A stretch of DNA of 45,545 nucleotides, from NCBI GenBank assembly GCA_902798425.1, contig CADBWR010000031.1, positions 1-45,545 of the forward strand. The letters are read 5' to 3'. The stretch is from an uncultured Bacteroidales bacterium. Its GTDB lineage: Bacteria; Bacteroidota; Bacteroidia; Bacteroidales; Bacteroidaceae. The position numbers and the translations under genes are program-made. Under the pieces are notes generated by a model. The model ran no database searches, was not told the origin of the DNA, and saw only the letters and a list, made by a program, of their open reading frames with translations. The stretch's first letter is position 1. Every line of letters starts with the position of its first letter. This document shows, piece by piece, positions 9,299 to 17,606 of this stretch.

Positions 9299-9320
9299 CC
9301 GATTCTTTTTCGTAACTTTG
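9290..9320 (+). promoter_or_regulatory. Promoter of the PAS histidine kinase gene
   Basis: The -33 TTTG (9290-9293) and -7 TAACTTTG (9313-9320) are 19 bp apart, and the ATG follows 23 bp later at 9344. The -33 box is in the right arm of the palindrome shared with the divergent promoter. Confidence 0.7.
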
Positions 9321-9343
9321 CGCATTCTTAACTGCTTAGCCGA

Positions 9344-10606
9344 ATGAATACAATAGGAATACTGTCACGAATAAGTCTGGACAACCTGATGCAGATAGAC
9401 ATTCTGTTTTGGTTGATAACACTCCCGTTGATTTTATTCTTGGTGGTTTATTTGATTTGGCAGCAATATCAGTATAAGAAGTTGGCTAATGAGCAGACTT
9501 TGCTGAATACCGTCAAACGCCGCACCATCGAATACGACCTTGTTCTGAAGGCTATGAAGTTAGCTGTGTGGCACCTCGATGTACAGGAAAGAACGATTAC
9601 CTATGATAGCGACTATCGTGGTGCCATGGATATCCCTTCTGTGCCGCCAGGCTCTGATGTGGAGCTGTTTTGTAACAACCTCTTGCCGGAGGATAAGAAA
9701 CGCATGGCAGAGCGCATGACGGATTTGTTGGAGGGTCGTACCGATTTGGTGCATGAGCAATATCAAGCCCTTTCGCCGGTGGGTAATGGTACTACATGGG
9801 GTGAAACCTATGCCGTCATTGACAGACGCGACTCTACTGGTCGTCCGCTGACGGTTGTCGGTACGTCCATGCGTATTGACAAGCAGAAAGAGATAGAGAT
9901 GGCACTTATCCGCGCCCGTAATCAGGCTGAAGAGAGCGATCGTCTGAAGACAGCCTTCCTGACAAATATCAGCCATGAGGTGCGTACACCACTGAATGCT
10001 ATCGTAGGCTTCAGCGAGGTACTGACAACATCAACGCCTACCGCTGAGGAGCGTAGTCAGTTGATGGGACTGATACGCCAGAACAATGCTCACCTGTTGC
10101 AACTCTTTGATGACATGGTGAGCCTGTCGAGACTGGAAGCGGGCGACGAGTCTGTCCATAAGACGCAATTCTTGGTAAACGACTTGTTACAGGAATTGGT
10201 AGAGAAGTTTACTCAGCGTGCTACGGAGAAACAATTGACAATAGCCGTGAGTCCACATTCCGAGAATCTGGAGTTGTTTACGGATCGTGTGCGCCTGATG
10301 CAGATTCTCAGCCACTATATCGATAATGCGCTGAAGTTTACCACGGAGGGCGGTGTTACGATAGGCTGCAATGTGCAGGTCAGCAGTATTCGTGTCTGGG
10401 TGCGAGACACAGGAAAAGGTATTGACTCAGCGTTCTGTGGTGATAAACTCTTTGAACGTTTTGTAAAAGTTGATGAATTTGAACAGGGAACAGGTCTTGG
10501 ACTGAGTATCTGCCGAAGTCTGGCACGCACGCTGGGTGGCAAGGTCGGTATGGATTCAGAAATAGGCGTTGGCTCGCTGTTCTGGGTTGATGTACCCTAC
10601 CAATGA
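9344..10606 (+). CDS. PAS-domain sensor histidine kinase
   Basis: A 420-residue inner-membrane sensor kinase. One membrane span (about 20-42) precedes a PAS-like sensing region (about 60-180), a dimerisation domain with phosphoacceptor His211 in SHEVRTPLNAIVGFSE, and an ATPase domain with Asn328 (YIDNALKF), the G1 box DTGKGI (355-360) and G2 box GTGLGLSI. No receiver domain is fused and no response regulator gene is adjacent, so its partner is encoded elsewhere. The next gene starts within its stop codon (4-bp ATGA overlap), which suggests co-expression with the DUF5686 outer-membrane protein. Confidence 0.93.
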   Translation: MNTIGILSRISLDNLMQIDILFWLITLPLILFLVVYLIWQQYQYKKLANEQTLLNTVKRRTIEYDLVLKAMKLAVWHLDVQERTITYDSDYRGAMDIPSVPPGSDVELFCNNLLPEDKKRMAERMTDLLEGRTDLVHEQYQALSPVGNGTTWGETYAVIDRRDSTGRPLTVVGTSMRIDKQKEIEMALIRARNQAEESDRLKTAFLTNISHEVRTPLNAIVGFSEVLTTSTPTAEERSQLMGLIRQNNAHLLQLFDDMVSLSRLEAGDESVHKTQFLVNDLLQELVEKFTQRATEKQLTIAVSPHSENLELFTDRVRLMQILSHYIDNALKFTTEGGVTIGCNVQVSSIRVWVRDTGKGIDSAFCGDKLFERFVKVDEFEQGTGLGLSICRSLARTLGGKVGMDSEIGVGSLFWVDVPYQ

Positions 10607-13140
10607 AGAAGATTAGAATTATAGGGTTGATGTTGTTGCTGATGATGATCTTGCCCTTGCAGGCTCAAGATCTGATCAGGGGACGTGTTGTCGATGAGGC
10701 AACAGGTGAGGGAATTGGTTTTGCCAGTGTGCAGTACAAAGGACACAACCTCGTAGCAATCACAGACCCGCAGGGCCGTTTTACGATACGTTTGCTGAAG
10801 GGCAAACGCCTGACCATCAGTGTACTGGGCTATAAAACCCGTCACGTCGATGTCTCCGACGATAGCGAGAAAATGTTTGTCTCGCTCCGTCAGGATGCGA
10901 AGGCACTGAGCGAGGTGACGGTCAAGAAGAAGCGCACCCGCTATAGTAGGAAAAACAATCCTGCTGTAGAGTTGATGAAACGCGTTATAGCTAATAAGAA
11001 ACGGACCAATCTGGAACGGCGTGACTACTATCAATATCAGAAATACCAGAAGCTCACGCTTGCCTTGAATGAGGTCAATCCGCAACTTCTTGCCAACCCT
11101 AAATTGAGCAAGTTCCCGTGGTTGCTCAAACAGGTAGAAACCAATGAGTTGACGGGCAAACTGATATTGCCTGTCAGTGTTGATGAGACAGTGACGCAAA
11201 AGGTGTATCGCCGGAGCCCTCATGATGAGAAAGAAATTATCACAGGACAGCGCTCATCCGGCATTAACGACTTCTTCCAGACAGGTGATATCCTGAATAC
11301 GGTAACGAAGGATATTTTTACCGATATCAATATCTATGACGACCAGGTACGCATCCTCCAACACCCATTTACGTCTCCTATCAGCGACGGCGCTATCTCG
11401 TTCTACCGCTATTATATAGAAGATACGCTGTTTGTCGATCGCGACAGTTGCATCCATCTGCATTTCTTGCCCAACAACCAGCAGGACTTCGGTTTCCGTG
11501 GCGACTTGTATGTGCTGAAAGACTCGTCGTGTCAGGTGAAACGATGTGAGTTGATACTGCCTAATCAGACAGATGTGAACTTCGTGGAAAACATGAAACT
11601 GGTGCAGGAGTTTACGAAGCTGCCTACTGGCGAGTGGGTACTCTCTGTCGACGATATGATTGTGGAAATGGCTCTTTTTGACTTTGTACAGAAGGGTGTT
11701 GCCATCAAGACGACCCGTCTGTCCGACTACTCCTTCGACGAGATACCGCGTGAGCTGTTCCGTGGCAAGGCTAAGAAAGCTGTTGACCCTGACGCAGAGC
11801 TGCAGGACGACCAGTTCTGGCAGCAACACCGTAAGGTGGAGCTGACCAAGAGCGAAAACACTATGGGCGACTTTCTGAGTGGCATGCAGTCTACCGGTGG
11901 CTTCAAATATGTGTTAGGCGCGCTGAAGATTCTCATGGAGAACTATATAGAGACGGGCAAGAAGAGCAAGGTGGATATTGGTCCTGTCACCTCTATGATT
12001 AGCAACAACTTCATTGATGGCCTGCGTACGCGCTTTGGTGCACAGACAACGGCCAATCTCAGTCGTCACCTCTTCTGGAAAGGTTATATCGCTCGTGGCT
12101 GGAAGAGCAGGAATACCTACTATAGCGGAGAAATGACGTGGTCGCTTAATAAGAAGAAGTATCTGCCCAACGAATTTCCCAAGCGTAACATCTCTTTCCT
12201 GAGCACCTATGATGTGATGTCACCCTCTGACAAGTTCTTGGGCTTTGACAAGGACAACTTCTTCACCGCGATGAGGTGGGCCAAGGTCGACAAGATGATG
12301 TTCTATCACCAGCAGCGACTGACTTTCGAGCGCGAGGAACAGTGGGGGCTGCGCTCCTTGTTTAGCATCAAGACCGAAGAGAACGAGGCTGCAGGAGAAA
12401 TGGCTTTTATGCCATTGTCGTCGGCAGAATCCGTCAAGTTCCGTACCACGGAGCTGCGTGCCGAGTTGGAATACAGTCCGGGAGCACTGTATGTTAATTC
12501 CAAGATGAAGCGCCACAAGGTAAACCGTGAGGCACCCATTATTACCCTCAGTCATACTGCCGGCATCAAGGGACTGCTTGGTAGCGACTATACCTATCAT
12601 TATACGGAGGCAAGCATCTTCAAGCGCTTTTGGTTGGGCTCGTGGGGACGCATCGACCTCTTCACACGTGGTGGTGTGCAGTGGAGCCAGGTTCCCTTCC
12701 CACTGTTGTGCATGCCCGCTGCCAACCTCTCTTATTTCAGCCGTAAGCACATGTTCAACCTCATCAACAATATGGAGTTTATGAACGACCGCTTTGTCAG
12801 TGTAGACTTCAACTGGGACATGCAGGGAAAGATCTTCAACCGCATACCACTGATACGCCGTCTGCGCTGGCGCGAATACATTGGTGCCAAGATGTTGTGG
12901 GGAGCGCTTTCCGACAAGAACAATCCTTATTTGGAACGGAATGCTGGCAGCAAGGTGCTGATGCTTTTCCCAGAAGAGACGCGGTTGATGAATCCGGATA
13001 TTCCCTATTGGGAGATATCGCTGGGCATCCGCAGCATCTTCCGCTTCTTCCAAGTAGAGTATGTGCGGCGAATGAACTATAACGACGATCGCAGAGGACC
13101 CAAAAACAGTGTTCGGTTAGGGTTCACGCTGATGTTCTGA
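10603..13140 (+). CDS. DUF5686 / carboxypeptidase-regulatory-like domain outer-membrane protein
   Basis: An 845-residue exported protein. After a signal peptide (MKKIRIIGLMLLLMMILPLQAQ) comes a carboxypeptidase-D-regulatory-like beta-sandwich at about 22-100 (GRVVDEATGEGIGFASV), as in TonB-dependent receptors. A long DUF5686 region follows with alternating aromatic beta strands and an aromatic C-terminus (SVRLGFTLMF), which suggests an outer-membrane barrel. There is no plug domain, so it is not a SusC-type transporter. The function of DUF5686 proteins is unknown. It shares a 4-bp ATGA junction with the kinase gene, so the kinase may relate to its expression or signal. Confidence 0.88.
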   Translation: MKKIRIIGLMLLLMMILPLQAQDLIRGRVVDEATGEGIGFASVQYKGHNLVAITDPQGRFTIRLLKGKRLTISVLGYKTRHVDVSDDSEKMFVSLRQDAKALSEVTVKKKRTRYSRKNNPAVELMKRVIANKKRTNLERRDYYQYQKYQKLTLALNEVNPQLLANPKLSKFPWLLKQVETNELTGKLILPVSVDETVTQKVYRRSPHDEKEIITGQRSSGINDFFQTGDILNTVTKDIFTDINIYDDQVRILQHPFTSPISDGAISFYRYYIEDTLFVDRDSCIHLHFLPNNQQDFGFRGDLYVLKDSSCQVKRCELILPNQTDVNFVENMKLVQEFTKLPTGEWVLSVDDMIVEMALFDFVQKGVAIKTTRLSDYSFDEIPRELFRGKAKKAVDPDAELQDDQFWQQHRKVELTKSENTMGDFLSGMQSTGGFKYVLGALKILMENYIETGKKSKVDIGPVTSMISNNFIDGLRTRFGAQTTANLSRHLFWKGYIARGWKSRNTYYSGEMTWSLNKKKYLPNEFPKRNISFLSTYDVMSPSDKFLGFDKDNFFTAMRWAKVDKMMFYHQQRLTFEREEQWGLRSLFSIKTEENEAAGEMAFMPLSSAESVKFRTTELRAELEYSPGALYVNSKMKRHKVNREAPIITLSHTAGIKGLLGSDYTYHYTEASIFKRFWLGSWGRIDLFTRGGVQWSQVPFPLLCMPAANLSYFSRKHMFNLINNMEFMNDRFVSVDFNWDMQGKIFNRIPLIRRLRWREYIGAKMLWGALSDKNNPYLERNAGSKVLMLFPEETRLMNPDIPYWEISLGIRSIFRFFQVEYVRRMNYNDDRRGPKNSVRLGFTLMF

Positions 13141-13163
13141 ATTATCATTTGGAGGATGTTTGA

Positions 13164-13251
13164 AAATAAAAAGGCCAGGGGTATCTCACGACAACCTTGG
13201 CCTAAACTTCTAACTAACTTATTATCAACTATTCATTACTCATTCTGTTTT
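13164..13251 (-). ncRNA. Candidate small RNA (about 88 nt) with own promoter and terminator
   Basis: A minus-strand -7 box TATCTTTG lies at complement 13258-13265, predicting a start near 13251. About 50 nt downstream on that strand a hairpin (stem 13195-13203 with 13172-13180, AGGCCAAGG type with one G-U pair) is followed by a run of T (complement 13165-13171), a classical intrinsic terminator. The only short frames inside are four codons or fewer. The plus-strand gene ending at 13140 could also use part of the hairpin, but there the T run is missing. The 5' half resembles the similar unit at 35424-35506. Ends are estimates. Confidence 0.5.
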
Positions 13252-13257
13252 CTGCTG

Positions 13258-13265
13258 CAAAGATA
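13258..13265 (-). promoter_or_regulatory. Promoter -7 box of the small RNA
   Basis: TATCTTTG on the minus strand matches TAnnTTTG. A weak -33 TTG (complement of 13289-13291) is 23 bp upstream. It is divergent from the LacI gene promoter. Confidence 0.5.
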
Positions 13266-13320
13266 CATATAATCTACATAAAATGTATCAAGAAATAAGA
13301 AAAAATAAGAAAAAAAATAC

Positions 13321-13332
13321 GTAAACGTTTGC
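13321..13332. promoter_or_regulatory. Candidate LacI-family operator
   Basis: GTAAACGTTTGC is a near-perfect palindrome with a central CG, the usual form of LacI/PurR/CcpA-type operators. It overlaps the -33 TTTG (13328-13331) of the promoter of the LacI-family gene that follows, which predicts autorepression. Confidence 0.5.
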
Positions 13333-13359
13333 AATTCTGCTTGTTTTTTTCTATCTTTG
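13328..13359 (+). promoter_or_regulatory. Promoter of the lacI-type / propeller sensor / GH31 unit
   Basis: The -33 TTTG (13328-13331) and -7 TATCTTTG (13352-13359) are 20 bp apart, 22 bp before the ATG at 13382. Confidence 0.7.
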
Positions 13360-13381
13360 CGCTGACTAACAACTATTAGCT

Positions 13382-14410
13382 ATGAATAACAACGTACCGC
13401 AGCGCCGTACCTCATTGAAGGATTTGGCAAGAGAATTGGGTGTCAGCATTGCGACTGTCAGCCGTGCCTTGCGCAATTCTCCTGAGATTGGAGCCGAGAT
13501 GCAGAAGCGAGTTAAAGACCTTGCCAAGAAGTTAAACTACCGTCCAAATCCCTTTGCACAGAGCCTACGCAAAGAAGCCCCTAAAGTCATCGGTGTCGTC
13601 GTTCCAAATCTTGTCACCCACTACTATGCCGCAGTGCTCGATGGCATTGAGGACGAGGCCCGTCGTGCAGGTTATAGTATTATCAGTGCTAACAGCCATG
13701 AGCGTTTTGAAGACGAAGCGCATGCAATAGATAACTTTATCGGTATGCATGTGGAGGGCATCATTGCCTGTCTGGCACAGAGCACCACCGACTACCGGCA
13801 TTTTGAGGAGATTGCCGATATGCGCATCCCTTTGGTATTCTTCGGACGTACCTGTCTGGCTGACAAGTTCTCGTCGGTGACGGCCAATGGTGACGAGGCT
13901 GCGCAGATGGCTACCCAGCATTTGATAGATACCGGCAGCCGGCACATAGCTTTTCTGGGCGGTCCTAACCACTTGGATATGGTGCGTCGCCGCAAGCACG
14001 GTTATCTGGAGGCACTGCGCGAGAACCATCTGCCCATAGATCGCGAAATGGTTGTTTGTGACAAGATAGACTATGATGTTGCGCTGAAGAATACCGAGGA
14101 ACTGCTGAGGCATCCTAATCGTCCCGATGCCATCATTGCTTTCAATGACATCATCACCTTTGCTGCTTTCACCGCTATCAAGAACTCTAAGTTGCGCATT
14201 CCTGAAGATGTCGCGTTGATAGGTTTTACCGACGATGTCCATGCCGCCTATGTTACGCCTCGTATGTCTGCTATTGTCGACCAGTCTCACGAGATGGGCG
14301 TCACAGCCTGTAAGCTGTTGCTGATGAACATACATGGTGATAAAAAAGTGTATAAGAAGATTGTTCCGCAACAGTTGGTCATTCGCGATACCTCTGCCAA
14401 AAAACAATAA
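13382..14410 (+). CDS. LacI family transcriptional regulator
   Basis: A 342-residue regulator with the LacI helix-turn-helix and hinge at residues 9-62 (SLKDLARELGVSIATVSRAL, then LNYRPNPFAQSLR) and a periplasmic-binding-protein-like effector domain (VIGVVVPNLVTHYYAAVLDG onward, ending IPEDVALIGFTDD). It probably senses a sugar or sugar phosphate and controls the adjacent genes for the propeller sensor (15 bp downstream) and the GH31 enzyme. A palindromic operator candidate sits in its own promoter. The effector cannot be read from the sequence. Confidence 0.93.
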   Translation: MNNNVPQRRTSLKDLARELGVSIATVSRALRNSPEIGAEMQKRVKDLAKKLNYRPNPFAQSLRKEAPKVIGVVVPNLVTHYYAAVLDGIEDEARRAGYSIISANSHERFEDEAHAIDNFIGMHVEGIIACLAQSTTDYRHFEEIADMRIPLVFFGRTCLADKFSSVTANGDEAAQMATQHLIDTGSRHIAFLGGPNHLDMVRRRKHGYLEALRENHLPIDREMVVCDKIDYDVALKNTEELLRHPNRPDAIIAFNDIITFAAFTAIKNSKLRIPEDVALIGFTDDVHAAYVTPRMSAIVDQSHEMGVTACKLLLMNIHGDKKVYKKIVPQQLVIRDTSAKKQ

Positions 14411-14425
14411 AGTAGCCTTCCTTTT

Positions 14426-17400
14426 ATGAAAAAACTCGTATATAGCCTATTGTTTATGCTTATGTGGCCTGTTTGTCTCCAGGCTGCCATTCCTGACATC
14501 AAGTTTCGTCGTCTGGATACCCGTGACGGACTGTCTAACTCTCAGGTCAACTGCATTTACCGTGATTCGCGGGGCTTCGTGTGGCTCGGTACGGCCTACG
14601 GATTGAATCGCTACGACGGATACCGCATTAAGACTTTTTTTGCCAACAAGCGTGATACCATTTCCATGCGCGACAACTTCACCGACGAAATCATGGAGGC
14701 CTACGATGGCAAACTTTGGTTGAAACAAGGAATGAACTACTGCGTCTACGACCCTGTGACGGAGACCTTTGAGCGTAATGTGGGCAGTGTGCTCTCTAAA
14801 TTCGGTATTCCCAATGGTGTGGAGCGCCTCTACATTGACTGCAAACAACGTTTCTGGGTGAAAATCTATGAGGATGGCCTCTACTGCTATGACCCAAGGA
14901 CTAAGAAATTGTCGCATATCAAACGCGGTTATGAGCCGGGACAGCTCAATCCCAATTATGGACTGTCGTGTTTCTCCAGTTATGGTGACAAGGTGGTGCT
15001 GACCACCTTTCAGGGTGAGCTGGTCATAATGAACGGTACGGAGGGCACCATAGAGTGGGAGAGTAAGTGGATCAAAGAACATGGCGGTCCGCACAACCAG
15101 GATTACAGGGTCTTCATGGACCAGCAATATAACCTATGGATTACCTCCATGGGCAACTCCTATATATATATTGCCCACGAGCAGCGTTGGTACCAGTCTT
15201 TGACCGACTTGATGAGGGCCCGCCATTTTGAGGCTCCACCTCTGAATCTCCAAATCTGGGACATTAAGGCCGACCGTCGCGGCTGGCTGTGGGTGGCCAC
15301 CGACCATGAAGGACTGTATGTCGTCAATCTGAAAAAGCATGAGTACCGCCAATTCCTCAGTAACAAATTCGACCAGTCCACCCTTTCCGACAATACGCCG
15401 AAGCATGTCTACGTAGACCGCTCAGGCAGTGTGTGGATAGGCACTTACAAGAATGGTGCCAACCAGTACGTGGAGGGCGTGGCCAGCTTGAATAGTATTG
15501 AGTTGGGCGACATCAATACTGTTTCTGAAGACCGCCATGGCAACTACTGGATTGGTACCAACGACAGGGGTATCCTGGTCTACGACCCTAAGGGCGGCCA
15601 GGTGGTTAGGCAGTATACTGCCCAAAACAGTGCCCTGAGTTCCAACGTCATGGTGGGTTCCTGCTATGCCAGCGACGGCTCCGTGTGGTTTGGGTCCTAT
15701 AATGGAGGCCTGGTGCGCTGCATACCTTCGGCTGGCGACCCTACCGAAGCCACTATTGTCAACTACCGGTCGGAAGAGGGTTGCGGGCTGTCTACGAACA
15801 ATGTGTGGAGCGTCACCGAAGACCGCTGGCACCGCATCTGGCTGGCCACGCTGGGCGGCGGTATTCAGATGCTAAACCCGAAGACTGGCCAGTTCCGCAC
15901 GTGGGATACTAGCAATACCAAGCTGCCCAGCAACTATATGACATCTGTCTGGTGGATCAAGAAGGGCTGGCTAATGGTGGGCTCCAGTTGGTACTATTGT
16001 CTTCTCAATCCTGTTACGGGCAAACTTGTCAACCGTGTTATTCCTGATGGATCCCAGGCAGCCACCATTGTGGCCACGACGGTCTGTGTCATGGAGGATA
16101 GTCGCGGACTCATCTGGCAGGGCTCCACGTCGGGAGCTGCTGTTCACGACCCTCACACGGAGCGTGTCTATCTGCTGGATATGACCAGCGGACTGATGGG
16201 GTCCAGCGTGTGCTCTATTGTGGAAGACCAGAACCATGCCATGTGGGTGGTCACCGACCATGGTGTCTCTAAGGTTATTCTGGAAAGGCAGAAAGACCGC
16301 ACTTGGCAGTTTGCCGTGCGCAGCTACACCAGTAGCGACGGCCTGCAGCGGGGCACCTACAATCAGCGCTCGGCGCTGCTGACGCGCGGCGGATTGCTGC
16401 TTGTCGGTGGCCAGGACGGCTTGGACGTCATCAATACCAAGCGTCTTTCCAGTGCGCGTGGCAAGGAGCACCCGGTTTTCAGCGGCTTGCAGTTGTTTGA
16501 TGTGGACGTGCCCGTCGGCAAAGAGATTAACGGCCGCGTCATTCTCGACGAGGCGCTCAACGTCTGCCGGGATATCACGCTGCGCTTCAGTGACCAGTTT
16601 ACCATTCAGCTGGCCAGTGATGGCGGTCATATCAATAATGAGAAGCGTTTTGTCTATATGCTGGAGGGCTTTAATGAGAACTGGGTAAAGACGGCAGAGC
16701 GCAACCCTAATATCACGTATAACTCGCTGCGTGCCGGCTCTTACACCTTGCATGTCCGCATGCTCAATGACGACGGCACCATTGGCGACGAAGAGGCAAC
16801 CATGGAGATAACCATCCGCCCTGCTCTTTGGCGCACGCGCTGGGCACTGTCGCTCTATGTCATTGTCATTGCACTCATTGCCCTGTTGTGGCGTCGTTGG
16901 TATATGAAACGTCTGGGTCGCCAAATGGAAACGGAGACAACACGTCGCGAACTGGAAAAGAAGCAATGGATGAACGATGTTCGTCTGAAGCTGAAGAAAG
17001 AATTTGCAGAGAAGACAGGTACCGCCGACCATCCCGGTGAGGCTACTGTCCAGTACCATGTCGTCGCACGTCCTCATATCGGTGACATCGTCGCCTTCCT
17101 ACGTCAGTTCTGCGTTGACTATACACCATCGGACAATAGCAAGTCTGTCAAGGTTAATTTTGTGTCGCCAGCCCCCGAACTGGAAACGGAGTATGACAGT
17201 TTGCTGCTGGCCGATGCCCTCCGCATATTGTTCAATAACTCTGTACTCTTTGCGCATAGCGACTGTCTTATCAGTGTGGGAGTCGTCCGCCAGCAGGATG
17301 GGCATGTACAGATTCAGGTGGCCGACAACGGCATCGGCATCAAGGACGAGTTCAAGGAGCATGCCTTTGACCCAATGATGAACGATGAAGGCATTGGCTT

Positions 17401-17536
17401 GGATCGTGTCAAGGCGATTGTCGACGCCCACCATGGCACCATCCGCATTGAGGATAATCCTGGTGGTGGCACCATCTTCTTCATTGTCCTTCCGCCGACG
17501 GAGGAGATTGAGGAGGCAGTCTTATTGGATGATTGA
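14426..17536 (+). CDS. Periplasmic propeller sensor with kinase ATPase domain but no phosphoacceptor domain
   Basis: A 1036-residue membrane sensor built like the sensor half of a Bacteroides hybrid two-component system. A signal peptide (1-20) is followed by about 14 two-component-propeller repeats (for example GFVWLGTAYGLNRYDGY), a Y_Y_Y domain at about 720-795 and a membrane span at about 802-820. The cytoplasmic part has a short coil and then a HATPase_c fold with an N box (LFNNSVLF, about 935), G1 box DNGIGI (about 966) and G2 box GIGLDRV (about 989). The DHp helices with the usual SHELRTPL-type histidine are absent: only about 110 residues separate the membrane from the N box. No receiver or AraC output domain follows. 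It may signal in trans or not by phosphotransfer. Confidence 0.88.
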   Translation: MKKLVYSLLFMLMWPVCLQAAIPDIKFRRLDTRDGLSNSQVNCIYRDSRGFVWLGTAYGLNRYDGYRIKTFFANKRDTISMRDNFTDEIMEAYDGKLWLKQGMNYCVYDPVTETFERNVGSVLSKFGIPNGVERLYIDCKQRFWVKIYEDGLYCYDPRTKKLSHIKRGYEPGQLNPNYGLSCFSSYGDKVVLTTFQGELVIMNGTEGTIEWESKWIKEHGGPHNQDYRVFMDQQYNLWITSMGNSYIYIAHEQRWYQSLTDLMRARHFEAPPLNLQIWDIKADRRGWLWVATDHEGLYVVNLKKHEYRQFLSNKFDQSTLSDNTPKHVYVDRSGSVWIGTYKNGANQYVEGVASLNSIELGDINTVSEDRHGNYWIGTNDRGILVYDPKGGQVVRQYTAQNSALSSNVMVGSCYASDGSVWFGSYNGGLVRCIPSAGDPTEATIVNYRSEEGCGLSTNNVWSVTEDRWHRIWLATLGGGIQMLNPKTGQFRTWDTSNTKLPSNYMTSVWWIKKGWLMVGSSWYYCLLNPVTGKLVNRVIPDGSQAATIVATTVCVMEDSRGLIWQGSTSGAAVHDPHTERVYLLDMTSGLMGSSVCSIVEDQNHAMWVVTDHGVSKVILERQKDRTWQFAVRSYTSSDGLQRGTYNQRSALLTRGGLLLVGGQDGLDVINTKRLSSARGKEHPVFSGLQLFDVDVPVGKEINGRVILDEALNVCRDITLRFSDQFTIQLASDGGHINNEKRFVYMLEGFNENWVKTAERNPNITYNSLRAGSYTLHVRMLNDDGTIGDEEATMEITIRPALWRTRWALSLYVIVIALIALLWRRWYMKRLGRQMETETTRRELEKKQWMNDVRLKLKKEFAEKTGTADHPGEATVQYHVVARPHIGDIVAFLRQFCVDYTPSDNSKSVKVNFVSPAPELETEYDSLLLADALRILFNNSVLFAHSDCLISVGVVRQQDGHVQIQVADNGIGIKDEFKEHAFDPMMNDEGIGLDRVKAIVDAHHGTIRIEDNPGGGTIFFIVLPPTEEIEEAVLLDD

Positions 17537-17548
17537 CATGGAAATCAA

Positions 17549-17606
17549 GAAGTTATGAAGTTAAGAAGTTAAGAAGTTAAGAAGATAAAGAAGTTATGAA
17601 GTTAAG
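17549..17606. repeat. Octamer-type tandem repeat abutting the GH31 start
   Basis: Units of GAAGTTAA and variants (gaagttat, gaagttaa three times, gaagataaa, gaagttat, gaagttaag) run through the intergenic space. The ATG of the GH31 gene at 17596 lies in the last units, so the first codons (MKLR) derive from the array. An upstream in-array ATG at 17555 stops after five codons. Confidence 0.7.
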
